Shown here in pieces: positions 1 to 5,221 of a stretch of DNA of 5,336 nt. Made by a program: the position numbers and the translations under genes. The stretch's first letter is position 1; each line of letters opens with the position of its first letter. Source of the DNA: Nitrosospira sp. GTDB lineage: Bacteria; Pseudomonadota; Gammaproteobacteria; Burkholderiales; Nitrosomonadaceae. The notes beneath the pieces are model-generated. The model worked only from the letters and a program-made list of their open reading frames with translations. It did no database searches and was not told where the DNA came from. The DNA lies in NCBI GenBank assembly GCA_030453055.1, contig JAKDLC010000168.1:1-5336 (forward strand), in the 5' to 3' direction.

Positions 1-156
1 TTAACCGGCAATCGGGGGGGGCCAATGCATGAGTTGTGTGACTATTTGCTGGAAATCCCCTCTGACGACACGCCCAAAATACAGGAAGGGCATCTGGTGC
101 TTGGTCATATTCTTTGTGGGCTGGTGGAAGAACGGTTATTCACCCGTCCCCTGTGA
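1..156 (+). CDS. gmhA: Sedoheptulose-7-phosphate isomerase, C-terminal end (5' truncated by window)
   Basis: The last 51 codons of a SIS-fold isomerase that converts D-sedoheptulose 7-phosphate to D-glycero-D-manno-heptose 7-phosphate in the cytoplasm, the first step of ADP- and GDP-heptose synthesis. The visible part begins LTGNRGGPM, the family's GLTG..GG.M turn, and continues with [18 protein letters not shown]. In this stretch Q28 and H36 of the fragment align with the catalytic Gln172 and His180 of E. coli GmhA (family knowledge). It ends [11 protein letters not shown] at a TGA whose first two bases lie inside the GTG start of the next gene. An 8-base G run encodes part of Arg-Gly-Gly. 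The start and the first three quarters of the gene are outside the window. The following hddC and gmhB genes support the assignment strongly. Confidence 0.9.
   Translation, partial: LTGNRGGPMHELCDYLLEIPSDDTPKIQEGHLVLGHILCGLVEERLFTRPL
14..21 (+). repeat. Eight-base poly-G tract inside gmhA
   Basis: A run of eight G lies in the coding part of gmhA, spanning the codons CGG GGG GGG. The frame as sequenced gives the expected family residues (G-N-R-G-G) and an intact C-terminus. Poly-G tracts are known slipped-strand hot spots in surface-glycan genes of some bacteria. Eight is near the short end for that behaviour, so it may be coincidental. Confidence 0.6.
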
Positions 157-869
157 AAGCTATCGTGCTTGCTGGCGGTTTCGGGACTCGTTTGCAAGAA
201 CGGGTGCCTGACGTGCCTAAACCTATGGCTCCTATCGCTGGCCGGCCTTTTCTGGAATATGTTCTTGACCATCTGATAGGTGGAGGAATATGCGAGATCA
301 TTCTTTCGGTCGGATATCGAGCCGATCTCATCATGGGCCATTTTGGGCACACTTATCATAATGCTACTGTAAGTTATTCCGCGGAAACTGAACCATTGGG
401 GACGGGTGGAGCGATCGTTCACGCATTGCGTCAAGAAGGTGATGACCCAGTATTGGTGCTGAACGGTGATACCTTTCTGAACATTGATTATAGGGAGCTT
501 ATACATTGGTATGAGCAAGCCCCTGTGCAAGTTGCAATGGTGTTAAAAGCTGTATCCGACGTTGCTCGATATGGTTCGGTCTTGACAACTGATGACCGAA
601 TATCCGGTTTCGTGGAAAAAGGAAATAATGAAGCCGGTTTGATTAACGCAGGCGTCTATGTCGTTCAACCCAGCGTTTTTAGAACTTTTAACCTATCGGG
701 CAAGTTTAGTTTTGAAACAGACTTGCTGCAGCGCCACTGCGGCGCACTATTTCCAAGGGCATTCCTGACAGATGCTTATTTTATAGATATTGGCGTTCCC
801 GATGATTACGACCGCGCCCAATATGAACTTCCGTCCCATGGCTATCAAGCGACGCGCGCTTTTCATTGA
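153..869 (+). CDS. hddC: D-glycero-alpha-D-manno-heptose-1-phosphate guanylyltransferase
   Basis: A cytoplasmic nucleotidyltransferase of 238 residues, expected to join GTP and D-glycero-alpha-D-manno-heptose 1-phosphate to give GDP-heptose. The nucleotide-binding loop LAGGFGTRL is at residues 6-14 and the KP pair at 23-24. EPLGTGGA is at 80-87, the metal-binding NGDTF at 104-108, EKG at 155-157, NAGVY at 165-169 and DIGVPDDY at 212-219. These are the signatures of the short, single-domain sugar-1-phosphate nucleotidyltransferases. I chose the GTG at 153 because the conserved N-terminus (M-K-A-I-V-L-A-G-G) starts there and it overlaps the gmhA stop as GTGA; a possible in-frame start at 114 would add 13 unrelated residues. 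The heptose substrate is inferred from gmhA and gmhB on either side. A mannose- or glucose-1-phosphate enzyme is the main alternative on sequence alone. Confidence 0.88.
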   Translation: MKAIVLAGGFGTRLQERVPDVPKPMAPIAGRPFLEYVLDHLIGGGICEIILSVGYRADLIMGHFGHTYHNATVSYSAETEPLGTGGAIVHALRQEGDDPVLVLNGDTFLNIDYRELIHWYEQAPVQVAMVLKAVSDVARYGSVLTTDDRISGFVEKGNNEAGLINAGVYVVQPSVFRTFNLSGKFSFETDLLQRHCGALFPRAFLTDAYFIDIGVPDDYDRAQYELPSHGYQATRAFH

Positions 870-1398
870 TCGGGACGGAGTGATCAATATCGATTATGGT
901 CATGTCTACCGCCGAGAGCAATTTGAATTCGTCGAAGGCATATTCGATCTGTGTAGAAAAGCGATTGAGCTTGATTACCTGATCTTTGTACTCACTAATC
1001 AAGCGGGCATTGGTCGCGGTTACTATACGGAACAACAATTTCATGAGCTTACAGACTGGATGTGCGGAAAATTCCTGGCTCAGGGAATAAAAATTGAACA
1101 GGTTTATTTTTGTCCTTTTCACCCTCAGTATGGAATAGGCGACTACAAGCAGAACTCAATCTTTCGCAAACCCGGCCCAGGCATGATTCTGGAAGCTGCC
1201 CGAGCACATGAGTTAGACCTTGCACTATCTGTTTTGGTTGGCGACAAAATATCGGATATAGAAGCAGGAATTGCCGCTGGTGTGGGGTGCAATATTTTGT
1301 ACCGGCCAGATCGAAATGAGCAAATTACGCCGACGATTACCATTAGCGTAAATAACTTGCGTGACGCGAGAAGTTATCTTTCTGAAATTACTCAATGA
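838..1398 (+). CDS. gmhB: D-glycero-D-manno-heptose-1,7-bisphosphate 7-phosphatase (GmhB-like HAD)
   Basis: A HAD-family phosphatase of 186 residues that should remove the 7-phosphate of heptose 1,7-bisphosphate. The product then serves the guanylyltransferase encoded just upstream. With the start at 838, numbering coincides with E. coli Gmh[10 protein letters not shown] carries nucleophile D11 and acid/base D13, TNQAGIGRG is at 53-61, R110-K111 lie in RKPGPGM, and D136-K137 in VGDKISD. Of the four zinc ligands known in E. coli GmhB, C92 and H94 (CPFHP) are present, but the C107-x-C109 pair is S107-I-F109 here. The in-frame ATG at 823 would add MNFRP; neither start has a clear Shine-Dalgarno sequence. 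The reading frame overlaps the end of hddC by about 32-47 bases and ends in an ATGA overlap with the next gene, so coupled translation is likely. Confidence 0.87.
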   Translation: MAIKRRALFIDRDGVINIDYGHVYRREQFEFVEGIFDLCRKAIELDYLIFVLTNQAGIGRGYYTEQQFHELTDWMCGKFLAQGIKIEQVYFCPFHPQYGIGDYKQNSIFRKPGPGMILEAARAHELDLALSVLVGDKISDIEAGIAAGVGCNILYRPDRNEQITPTITISVNNLRDARSYLSEITQ

Positions 1399-2396
1399 TT
1401 CCAAGTACCGTTACGGTTATAGTTGTTAACTGGAATGGTGGCGCTTTTCTGGACGAATGTCTCGTGCGTCTGAGGCAACAGTCACTCCTACCCGCTCGCA
1501 TCCTGGTCATGGATAACGGCAGTACCGATGGCTCGGCTGAGCGGGCGCAGCAAGTGCAAGGAGTGACCGTCCGAATGCTTGGCGCTAACTTGGGCTTTGC
1601 GGTGGCAAATAACCGCGCGCTGGATGAATGTGATACTGATCTTGTAGCTTTACTGAATCCTGACGCCTTCCCCGATCCGGACTGGTTAATGCGTTTGGTC
1701 TCGGCTGCGCGCACATACCCTGATGTAGCCGTTTTTGGCTCACGGCAGATGGTCCATGGAGTGCCTGCCACGCTGGATGGTATCGGGGATGTCTATCACA
1801 TTTCTGGATTAGTCTGGCGTGATGGACATAGTCGTGCCAAATGTACTGCGGATGATGTTGCTGGCGAGATTTTCTCTCCATGTGCCTGTGCAGTACTTTA
1901 TCGCCGGGATGCTTTGGTAAGAGCCGGCGGGTTTGATGAAGACTATTTTTGTTACGTTGAGGATATCGACCTCGGTTTTCGGCTACGGCTTGCAGGGCGT
2001 ACTTCTCTATATGTCCCGAATGCGGTAGTACATCACGTTGGCTCGGCAAGTTCTGGTGGGCAACACAGCGATTTCTCTGTTTATCACGGCCATCGAAATC
2101 TCGTCTGGACATTCATCAAGAATATGCCTGGTGTTCTCTTCTGGGCATTGCTTCCACTTCATGTACTTTTGAATATCATAACCGGTGCACAATTCTCCAT
2201 GCGGGGGCAAGGCAGAGTGATATGGCGGGCAAAGCGGGATGCAATTAAAGGTATTCCTCGAATGTGGCGCAAGCGACGCAGCATTCAATCCGGTCGGCGC
2301 GCTACGACTTCAGACATTTGGCGCGTTCTGGATAAAAGACTAAGTTATCAGAAAAAAACACCCCCTCCGCCTATGGAACCTTTTACTAAGGAGTGA
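1395..2396 (+). CDS. Family 2 glycosyltransferase (rhamnosyltransferase/WbbL-like)
   Basis: A 333-residue inverting glycosyltransferase of the GT-A fold (GT2), probably at the inner face of the cytoplasmic membrane, adding one sugar to a lipid-linked surface glycan. The N-terminal nucleotide-sugar site shows VIVVNWNGG (8-16) and DNGSTDGS (40-47). NLGFAVANNRA lies at 65-75, and LLNPDA (87-92) stands where the DXD-type metal motif is expected. The acceptor and catalytic region is GGFDEDYF (178-185) followed by VEDIDLGFRLRLAG (188-201), with E189-D190 as candidate base. A hydrophobic stretch (about 247-265) followed by a very basic tail (279-298) suggests membrane association. ATG overlaps the preceding stop as ATGA. 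The donor may be the GDP-heptose made by its neighbours, but the sequence does not show this; members of this family often carry dTDP-rhamnose specificity. Confidence 0.85.
   Translation: MIPSTVTVIVVNWNGGAFLDECLVRLRQQSLLPARILVMDNGSTDGSAERAQQVQGVTVRMLGANLGFAVANNRALDECDTDLVALLNPDAFPDPDWLMRLVSAARTYPDVAVFGSRQMVHGVPATLDGIGDVYHISGLVWRDGHSRAKCTADDVAGEIFSPCACAVLYRRDALVRAGGFDEDYFCYVEDIDLGFRLRLAGRTSLYVPNAVVHHVGSASSGGQHSDFSVYHGHRNLVWTFIKNMPGVLFWALLPLHVLLNIITGAQFSMRGQGRVIWRAKRDAIKGIPRMWRKRRSIQSGRRATTSDIWRVLDKRLSYQKKTPPPPMEPFTKE
2388..2393 (+). promoter_or_regulatory. Strong ribosome binding site before the 17-codon stub
   Basis: AAGGAG lies at the very end of the glycosyltransferase gene, ten bases before the ATG at 2404. 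It is the best Shine-Dalgarno sequence in this operon. It implies that a further operon gene once started at 2404, now reduced to a stub. Confidence 0.55.
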
Positions 2397-2451
2397 ATAC
2401 GCCATGAGTAACAATAACGTTTCTGAACTAAAGAATCCAGGGTGCGTATTC
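2395..2451. repeat. Perfect 8-bp inverted repeat GAATACGC / GCGTATTC
   Basis: GAATACGC at 2395-2402, overlapping the stop of the glycosyltransferase, is mirrored by GCGTATTC at 2444-2451 at the left edge of the repeat block. Forty-one bases separate the arms. It could be a weak hairpin after the operon, part of the mobile-element end, or chance; there is no following T run, so it is not an obvious intrinsic terminator. Confidence 0.35.
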
Positions 2452-2457
2452 CGGTGA
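2404..2457 (+). pseudogene. Truncated start of a lost operon gene (17 codons)
   Basis: An open frame of 17 codons reads MSNNNVSELKNP, then GCVFR, then stop TGA. It follows the glycosyltransferase by seven bases and has an AAGGAG ribosome binding site. The first twelve residues look like a normal protein N-terminus. The rest coincides with the start of the repeated, apparently non-coding CGGAAT/GTGATCG block, so the original gene was probably cut at about 2440 by insertion or deletion. Too little remains to name the lost protein. A genuine 17-residue peptide is possible but less likely. Confidence 0.4.
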
Positions 2458-2532
2458 ACGTGATCGATTTCGGGCAATTTTCGGAATCGACGGTCACGAT
2501 GCTTCGGAATGCCCAGGACCCACGTCCGCATA
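2441..2532. mobile_element. Possible insertion-sequence end remnant (IS21-like terminal repeats)
   Basis: About 90 bases without coding signal, lying exactly between two gene remnants. The left arm 2444-2466 and the right arm 2491-2512 form an imperfect inverted repeat: the reverse complement of the left arm (CGATCACG, seven bases, CGGAAT) matches the right arm (CGGTCACG, about seven bases, CGGAAT) with one indel. A third CGGAAT lies between them at about 2482-2487. Multiple short subterminal repeats of this kind are typical of IS21-family ends, where the transposase binds. No transposase reading frame, target duplication or complete element is visible, so the family assignment is tentative. 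Confidence 0.3.
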
Positions 2533-2673
2533 TCAACGAACAAGACTGATTGCTGCCTTAAGCACATCAATCACCTTATCTTGCTGCACCTCGATAAGCC
2601 CTATCCACAGAGGCAAACGAACCAAACGTTCTGACTGGCGGTTCGTCACGTGGAAAATGGCAACTTTTTTCAT
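2533..2673 (-). pseudogene. C-terminal remnant of a DegT/DnrJ/EryC1/StrS sugar aminotransferase, fused to a foreign start
   Basis: A 46-codon frame on the - strand starts at an ATG sharing one base with the TAA of the upstream membrane-protein gene (TAATG). Its first seven residues, MKKVAIF, look like the beginning of a separate protein. From residue 8 it reads HVTNRQSERLVRLPLWIGL and then a helix ending KVIDVLKAAISLVR. The VT..S.RL.RLPL..GL pattern followed by a Q..VI..L helix is the usual C-terminus of PLP-dependent NDP-sugar aminotransferases such as WecE/RffA, FdtB and ArnB relatives (about 370-390 residues). The large PLP-binding domain and its catalytic lysine are absent. I infer an in-frame deletion joining the start of one gene to the tail of another. 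It ends just before the putative mobile-element remnant. It is too short to be an active aminotransferase. Confidence 0.6.
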
Positions 2674-4226
2674 TACGCTTCCCCTTTCGCCTTGTAAATT
2701 TGGTAAGCCGGGTTAGGTGAATCGGGAAGCAGCTCAAAGTTATCCAGAATATATTGATGAATTAGCGGACGCGTGTTCCTGAAGCGTAATTCGTCACGCC
2801 CATCCAATGGCAGATCGAAAATGAAAGCAAACCTGGGTCTTGCCGCTTTTATTCGCTCGATCTCCGCTTGCTCAAAGGCTAGGGAGCGAGGAAAAAGCGC
2901 ATAAGTCTCCCACATCGGAGATTTGTGTTCGAGCAGCGCGTAGGCACCCGGCCAAAAAGGCGTAACGATAAAGCTTTCGCTACCCGGGGCGTACCGAGCA
3001 GCCAACTTGCGGAGTAATTCAACATCACTGGCTGTTGCCGGATCAACCTGCAGATTGCTGTGGGAAATTTCGATATTCATGCATTGTTTGCTAGCGTGAC
3101 ATTGCCACCCAGGATGATATATGTGCATCACCCACACACTTGCTGTACAGAGCATGAGTATCAGAGGCCACTTAACTTTGGCGGACTGTGTAGAAAAAAG
3201 AACCAGGCAACCGACCAGCAGCGGGAAAATACCCTGAGCAAGATGACCAACGTCAGCACGGGAATACGCAAAGTGTGCGTAGGGAAGCGCCAAGAACGAC
3301 GCAGCGACCAATACAGGAGGAGATGGCTTATTTTGAAGTTTTTGCCGGACCACCCAGAGGATGGACAGCACACCAAAAACAATTGTGCCGATAAAAAACA
3401 GGCCAACCAAGGCTCCGCGAATCGCTTCACCAATCGGTACCAACGTAAAGTCAACTCGCCACGGCCAGGGCACTGGGAGGGGAAGGTTTGTGGCTTTGGC
3501 TTCAAATAGGAAGCGAATGCTTTCCCAAAATGCGATGGCGAAACCCGGCGCCAACAATGCCATCAGGAGTATGGGGGCATAGCCAGTTGCGACTCCCACT
3601 GCCCAATATGTAAACCCCTTGATCAACCTTGGGCTCTCAGCTCGCTTGAGGCTCAGCCAGACCATGACCCCAAGGCTGCCGGCAACTCCGTACATGCCAT
3701 GGTTGCGCCCAAAAATAGCTATCAAGCCTATGCACAGCCCGGCAAAAAAATACCGCCTGCTTGTCGGGTTCTGGACGAGGAAAGCCAATACACCGATTGA
3801 TAAAATAGACAGCGAAATATCAAACAGTTTGTGACGGGGAAACATCCACACTACCAACGTTACAGCGGACAGTAGTAAATAGAAAATATCCTGCTTTTTT
3901 AAAGCGCGAGCAATCAACAATAGGCCGACGAATAAACCTATCGTCTGAAAAATTGCCACGGCGCCTCGTAAGGCCATAATGCCATTATCGCCCCATAAGG
4001 TCATAAGGCCAGCTGACCAGTAATAGCGGCCGGGATCGTAGCCCATAAAATCACGGATGGGTACTTCACCCAGCATTACTCGCTGAGCACCATACCAGAG
4101 ATACCCCTCATCCCACAGGTTAAATCCCGTATTGCCCTGCCATGCGAAAAGTGCAGAAACAGCCAAGGTGGCCAAGGCTAATATTAGAAGCGGTAACGGA
4201 TTGTCTTTATTTGCTATTAGGTGCAT
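2673..4226 (-). CDS. Polytopic membrane glycosyltransferase-like protein (GT-C/PMT-type)
   Basis: A 517-residue integral membrane protein with about ten to eleven hydrophobic segments (roughly 11-29, 83-106, 114-129, 137-151, 160-173, 178-192, 205-231, 270-293, 305-321, 329-345, 352-370). A soluble, probably periplasmic domain of about 145 residues follows. The first outer loop carries NLWDEGYLWYG (36-46) with the acidic pair D39-E40, where GT-C enzymes such as ArnT and PMT proteins keep their catalytic acid. Other charged motifs are FPRHKLFD (129-136) and YSRADVGHL (321-329). I infer transfer of a sugar from a polyprenyl-phosphate donor to a surface glycan; donor and acceptor are unknown. 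The start at ATG 4226 is preferred because the hydrophobic N-terminus follows at once. A GTG at 4271 would add 15 residues; neither has a clear Shine-Dalgarno sequence. Its stop overlaps the start of the aminotransferase remnant, so an operon continued downstream originally. Confidence 0.72.
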   Translation of the reverse strand: MHLIANKDNPLPLLILALATLAVSALFAWQGNTGFNLWDEGYLWYGAQRVMLGEVPIRDFMGYDPGRYYWSAGLMTLWGDNGIMALRGAVAIFQTIGLFVGLLLIARALKKQDIFYLLLSAVTLVVWMFPRHKLFDISLSILSIGVLAFLVQNPTSRRYFFAGLCIGLIAIFGRNHGMYGVAGSLGVMVWLSLKRAESPRLIKGFTYWAVGVATGYAPILLMALLAPGFAIAFWESIRFLFEAKATNLPLPVPWPWRVDFTLVPIGEAIRGALVGLFFIGTIVFGVLSILWVVRQKLQNKPSPPVLVAASFLALPYAHFAYSRADVGHLAQGIFPLLVGCLVLFSTQSAKVKWPLILMLCTASVWVMHIYHPGWQCHASKQCMNIEISHSNLQVDPATASDVELLRKLAARYAPGSESFIVTPFWPGAYALLEHKSPMWETYALFPRSLAFEQAEIERIKAARPRFAFIFDLPLDGRDELRFRNTRPLIHQYILDNFELLPDSPNPAYQIYKAKGEA

Positions 4227-4271
4227 CGGCGTGTACTGGCATGAAAAATGCCATTTTAATCTGCGGGGCAC

Positions 4272-4466
4272 GTCACTCTTTTAGCACGATCTCGCCCGCA
4301 CCTGAATTCGATAAAATTGAAAAGCACGGCGGTTGTTTTTTTATGAAAAGAAGGTAGTGCCTACTAACATAATTCTTGGAGCTTCGACGATCAGGGCGAA
4401 GCAGATGAGGGAAAGGAAGACGACATCCAGCGCCTCAGCTATCTGAATCGCCAGAGAGCACAACGA
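4272..4466. other. Non-coding interval between membrane-protein gene and toxin gene
   Basis: This stretch is upstream of the membrane-protein gene and downstream of the toxin gene, both on the - strand. It should therefore hold the promoter of the former and the terminator of the latter. I could not place either convincingly. A GCTTCG/CGAAGC inverted repeat (4381-4386 and 4397-4402, ten-base loop) is the only stem seen and has no U run. AT-rich sequence at about 4300-4350 is the likeliest promoter area. A 40-codon - strand frame with a TTG start (4341-4463) encodes a hydrophobic peptide but has no support. Confidence 0.4.
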
Positions 4467-4772
4467 TCAATCCTCGTCCTGCCCCAAATACCCTGCTTCA
4501 CGCTGATGACGGATCGCAAGAATCAGGACAGCGTCCTGATCTTCCTCCAGGCTATAGAGCGCCACGTAACCGGTACGTCTGCGAGATATGATCAACTCAC
4601 GCAACTCATGCTCCACGGGCCGGGCGACAAGTGGATGGCGGATTAATAAACTTACGGCTTCTTCAATCAATCCAAGCGTCTCTGCTGCCGCAACAGGATC
4701 GTTATCAGTCAGAAAGTCGGTTAGTCTTTCGAGATCGGCAAGCGCTCGTTCCGAATAGCTCAGCTTTGCCAA
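4467..4772 (-). CDS. Type II toxin, RelE/ParE superfamily
   Basis: A 101-residue protein of the RelE/ParE toxin fold. It begins MAKLSYSERALADLERLTDF, the usual start of helix 1. RHPLVARPVEHELREL is at 45-60, and the core strands ISRRRTGYVALYSL (62-75) and AVLILAIRHQREAGY (81-95) follow. The RHQREAGY ending is typical of ParE-like members, which act on gyrase, while RelE members cleave mRNA; the sequence alone does not decide between the two. It is the right length for the family and looks intact. The start is a TTG at 4772: there is an in-frame TAA upstream and no ATG or GTG between that stop and the conserved N-terminus. It overlaps the antitoxin gene by 13 bases, so translation probably depends on antitoxin translation and toxin output is kept low. 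Confidence 0.88.
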   Translation of the reverse strand: MAKLSYSERALADLERLTDFLTDNDPVAAAETLGLIEEAVSLLIRHPLVARPVEHELRELIISRRRTGYVALYSLEEDQDAVLILAIRHQREAGYLGQDED

Positions 4773-5044
4773 GATTTGGCTTTCGGCTTTGCGGGATTAT
4801 TACCGGCAATGCGCGCCTTCAGGTAGGAATGAACCTCGCTGGCATCAAAGCCCTTGCCGGTGCTTAACATTTTTTCCCGTGCTGCTTGAGCCTCGGCTAC
4901 GAAACTGGCACGCCATTCAGTTGCCGTTGCTGCCCTCTCAATCGCCTGGACCATGAACGCATGTGGCGACACCCCCTTTTTTTCAGCTGCGGCAACAGCA
5001 CGTTGCTTGAGTTCATCAGAAAGCTTTAGTGATGTGGTGGTCAT
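4760..5044 (-). CDS. Type II antitoxin, ribbon-helix-helix (CopG/ParD-like)
   Basis: A 94-residue antitoxin expected to bind and neutralise the overlapping downstream toxin and to repress its own promoter. The N-terminal DNA-binding ribbon-helix-helix is TTSLKLS (3-9), helix ELKQRAVAAAEKK (11-23), a turn at GVSPH, and helix AFMVQAIERAA (29-39). The C-terminal part has the long charged helix FVAEAQAAREKML (48-60) and then FDASEVHSYLKARI (66-79), the pattern of toxin-wrapping tails. A Lys-rich end (PAKPKAKSWQS) overlaps the toxin start. The ATG at 5044 has AAGG upstream. An A-AAA-AAG heptamer in the zero frame lies at codons 21-23. Confidence 0.85.
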   Translation of the reverse strand: MTTTSLKLSDELKQRAVAAAEKKGVSPHAFMVQAIERAATATEWRASFVAEAQAAREKMLSTGKGFDASEVHSYLKARIAGNNPAKPKAKSWQS

Positions 5045-5076
5045 TGCCTTGCACCTTTTGGACTGTTGGTGGCACT

Positions 5077-5106
5077 AGAGTAACACCGCCGCACCGGGAG
5101 GCGCAA
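5077..5106 (-). promoter_or_regulatory. Candidate promoter of the toxin-antitoxin operon
   Basis: On the - strand TTGCGC (5106-5101) is followed 17-18 bases later by TTACTC/TACTCT (about 5083-5077), some 33 bases before the antitoxin ATG. Only about half of the consensus positions match. A short GGTG...CACC inverted repeat (5068-5071 and 5084-5087) overlaps the -10 and could be an operator for the antitoxin. This is a guess based on position. Confidence 0.22.
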
Positions 5107-5210
5107 GGTTATCTCCTAAAGGGAGAGGGAAGAGTGACGAGTAGCGCGCACGAAAGAGGTTGTCATCCAGCACACGATGCCCTAACATTAAGGTCTTTAT
5201 CTACTTAAAC

Positions 5211-5214
5211 GAGG
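5211..5214 (+). promoter_or_regulatory. Ribosome binding site deciding the start of the right-hand gene
   Basis: GAGG lies seven bases before the ATG at 5222, the ideal spacing. It supports this ATG as a real start although only 38 codons are visible. Confidence 0.55.
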
Positions 5215-5221
5215 CTATTGC

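Larger units (their letters stand above)
5045..5221. other. Divergent intergenic region
   Basis: This interval must hold the promoters of the toxin-antitoxin operon (-) and of the gene at 5222 (+). Apart from the weak candidate for the former and the GAGG ribosome binding site of the latter, I see no clear element. A purine-rich stretch (GGGAGAGGGAAGAG, about 5120-5133) is of unknown significance. Confidence 0.4.

Noticed and set aside
105..530. Long - strand open frame opposite hddC.
   Set aside because: It lies over a gene with clear family motifs, shows no recognisable protein pattern and has no ribosome binding context; a shadow frame.
1585..2112. A 175-codon - strand frame opposite the glycosyltransferase.
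   Set aside because: Low-complexity, His/Arg/Gln-rich translation typical of antisense frames; the + strand gene is certain.
2971..2990. Possible CRISPR-like or tandem repeats anywhere in the window.
   Set aside because: No regularly spaced direct repeats were seen; only short, scattered matches such as CGGAAT in the 2441-2532 block.
3060..3509. A 149-codon + strand frame opposite the membrane-protein gene.
   Set aside because: The - strand gene has a coherent membrane topology through this region; the + frame has no motif.
4142..4357. A 71-codon + strand frame over the start of the membrane-protein gene, considered as a small gene.
   Set aside because: Mostly antisense to the coding N-terminus, without a family match or ribosome binding site.
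4381..4402. GCTTCG/CGAAGC stem with ten-base loop, considered as terminator of the toxin operon.
   Set aside because: Only six pairs, a long loop and no T run on either strand.
4341..4463. A 40-codon - strand frame with TTG start, directly after the toxin stop, encoding a hydrophobic peptide (ALDVVFLSLICFALIVEAP).
   Set aside because: Rare start codon, no ribosome binding site, and hydrophobicity alone in a short frame is easily chance.
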